Assembly (NCBI GenBank): GCA_009780825.1
Contig: WQZH01000015.1
Span: 1 to 52,566, forward strand
Length of the DNA: 52,566 bases
Source of the DNA: Desulfobulbus sp.
GTDB lineage: Bacteria > Desulfobacterota > Desulfobulbia > Desulfobulbales > Desulfobulbaceae
Reading direction: 5' to 3'
This document shows, piece by piece, positions 52,029 through 52,566 of the stretch (within the stretch, counting starts at the first letter, position 1; every line of letters starts with the position of its first letter). The notes beneath the pieces are model-generated. The model was not told the DNA's origin, searched no databases, and worked only from the letters and a program-made list of their open reading frames with translations. Both the position numbers and the translations under genes were made by a program.

Positions 52029-52181
52029 CCAAGAGAGCGCATACCAGTGCTGGCCCGACGCCCTGGGCAGAAAGCTCTCGCCACCGAGGACGAACAGCGG
52101 GCACGGATGTTCTGCGCCCGCCTGTCGCTGCCGGGGGGCCGTGGGCTGTACCAGGATAGAGGGCAACAAAACGGTTTCCTT

Positions 52182-52209
52182 CTCTCCCTTCATATTCATG
52201 AAGGGAGAG
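52182..52209. repeat. Perfect 12-bp inverted repeat
   Basis: CTCTCCCTTCAT/ATGAAGGGAGAG with loop ATTC lies between the convergent helicase and methylase genes. There is no T-run on either side. Confidence 0.55.
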
Positions 52210-52230
52210 GCTGAGACGCCATCCCCATTG

Positions 52231-52271
52231 TTTATCGGAGAAAAAAGGAAATCTTCTTTTTCGCCGATAAA
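52231..52271. terminator. Long hairpin, probable bidirectional terminator
   Basis: TTTATCGG-A-GAAAAA / TTTTTC-G-CCGATAAA, with one mismatch, encloses a short AT-rich loop. It sits midway between convergent genes, where a shared terminator is expected; the U-rich part is inside the stem and not after it, so efficiency is uncertain. The rest of the 52029-52366 gap holds no gene. Confidence 0.45.
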
Positions 52272-52366
52272 CCGCGCCTTTTATTTCTCCATTGACCATT
52301 CAAGCGGTCCGACGTGTAGCCTTGCGGGAGGTTTGGAACCGCGTTTGCAACCTGTTTATCTGGTTT

Positions 52367-52566
52367 TTAATTGCTGATGAACAGCTCGGTCCGTGTCTTG
52401 GACCGGCTCTCCTCTTTTCTGCTCACCGAGTATTTCAGCTCGACCTCCTCGATCGCAAATCGTCTGAAGAACTCCCGGATTTTGGGGGTGTCGTTGATGG
52501 TCATCACGAACCGGCCCTTGATGCCGGCGAGCACGTCGGCCAGGTCAAGAAAGTCCTGATCCTCAA
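52367..52566 (-). CDS. Dam-type (D12 class) DNA adenine methylase, C-terminal part
   Basis: Only the last 66 codons are inside the window; the 5' end lies to the right. They read DFLDLADVLAGIKGRFVMTI, then NDTPKIREFFRRF, VELKYSVSR and, after a charged stretch, ELFISN and stop TAA. This matches the end of D12-class N6-adenine methyltransferases, where L..LKG.F..S.ND.P..R.LF, YS(V) and EL(L)I.N are conserved. Whether it belongs to a restriction-modification system cannot be seen from here. Confidence 0.85.
   Translation of the reverse strand, partial: EDQDFLDLADVLAGIKGRFVMTINDTPKIREFFRRFAIEEVELKYSVSRKEESRSKTRTELFISN

Overview
The window looks like chromosomal DNA of a Gram-negative, GC-rich bacterium, most likely a Desulfobacterota member of the Desulfobulbus type. 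This rests on overall gene content: a UGA-containing ArsC-family selenoprotein, QueH instead of QueG, BioG-type biotin synthesis, sigma-54 two-component control, lipoproteins and an autotransporter. It is an inference, because no marker gene fixes the taxon.

Layout. 1-560: hairpin-rich left edge, a possible 33-residue peptide gene and a strong terminator. 560-5270: leftward genes for an HDOD protein and a four-gene envelope operon (lipoprotein, exported protein, two-TM protein, exported trypsin-like protease with three tandem beta repeats). 5470-7220: rdgB, queH and a tandem pair of tRNA-Ser genes. 7720-9970: a GspA-like ATPase with a broken Walker A fused to ankyrin repeats, coupled to an OmpA-type lipoprotein. 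10440-12640: selenoprotein-bioF-bioG operon with overlapping reading frames. 12800-21520: thioesterase, a hypothetical protein, a YqiA-like hydrolase, an LprI-Ivy-Ivy lysozyme-inhibitor fusion and the DUF2339/DUF3999 pair. 21600-26790: cupin, SPFH protein with a diverged NAD-kinase-like protein, and a sigma-54 two-component system. 26800-33600: aquaporin, small membrane protein, DUF1186, MOSC and YkgJ-type proteins, EttA and a lipoprotein. 33600-39830: dispersed repeats around a large autotransporter, a thiamine-binding protein and a cupin.

39690-45670 is an accessory island. It holds two coupled genes, a DUF4143 ATPase and a 1361-residue protein with an N-terminal NACHT-like NTPase and a C-terminal PD-(D/E)XK-like nuclease. 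It is bounded by two copies of the last 141 bp of panB, and an IS1380-type transposase remnant lies against the intact panB. This is the best candidate for an undescribed (probably defence) system here.

45529-52566: panB-panE, a small hypothetical gene, a periplasmic binding-protein-like gene, a sirtuin, a DEAD-box helicase whose leader contains a promoter and an early terminator, and the C-terminal end of a Dam-type DNA adenine methylase cut by the window edge.

Limits: function calls come from reading motifs by eye. No database search, folding or codon statistics could be run.
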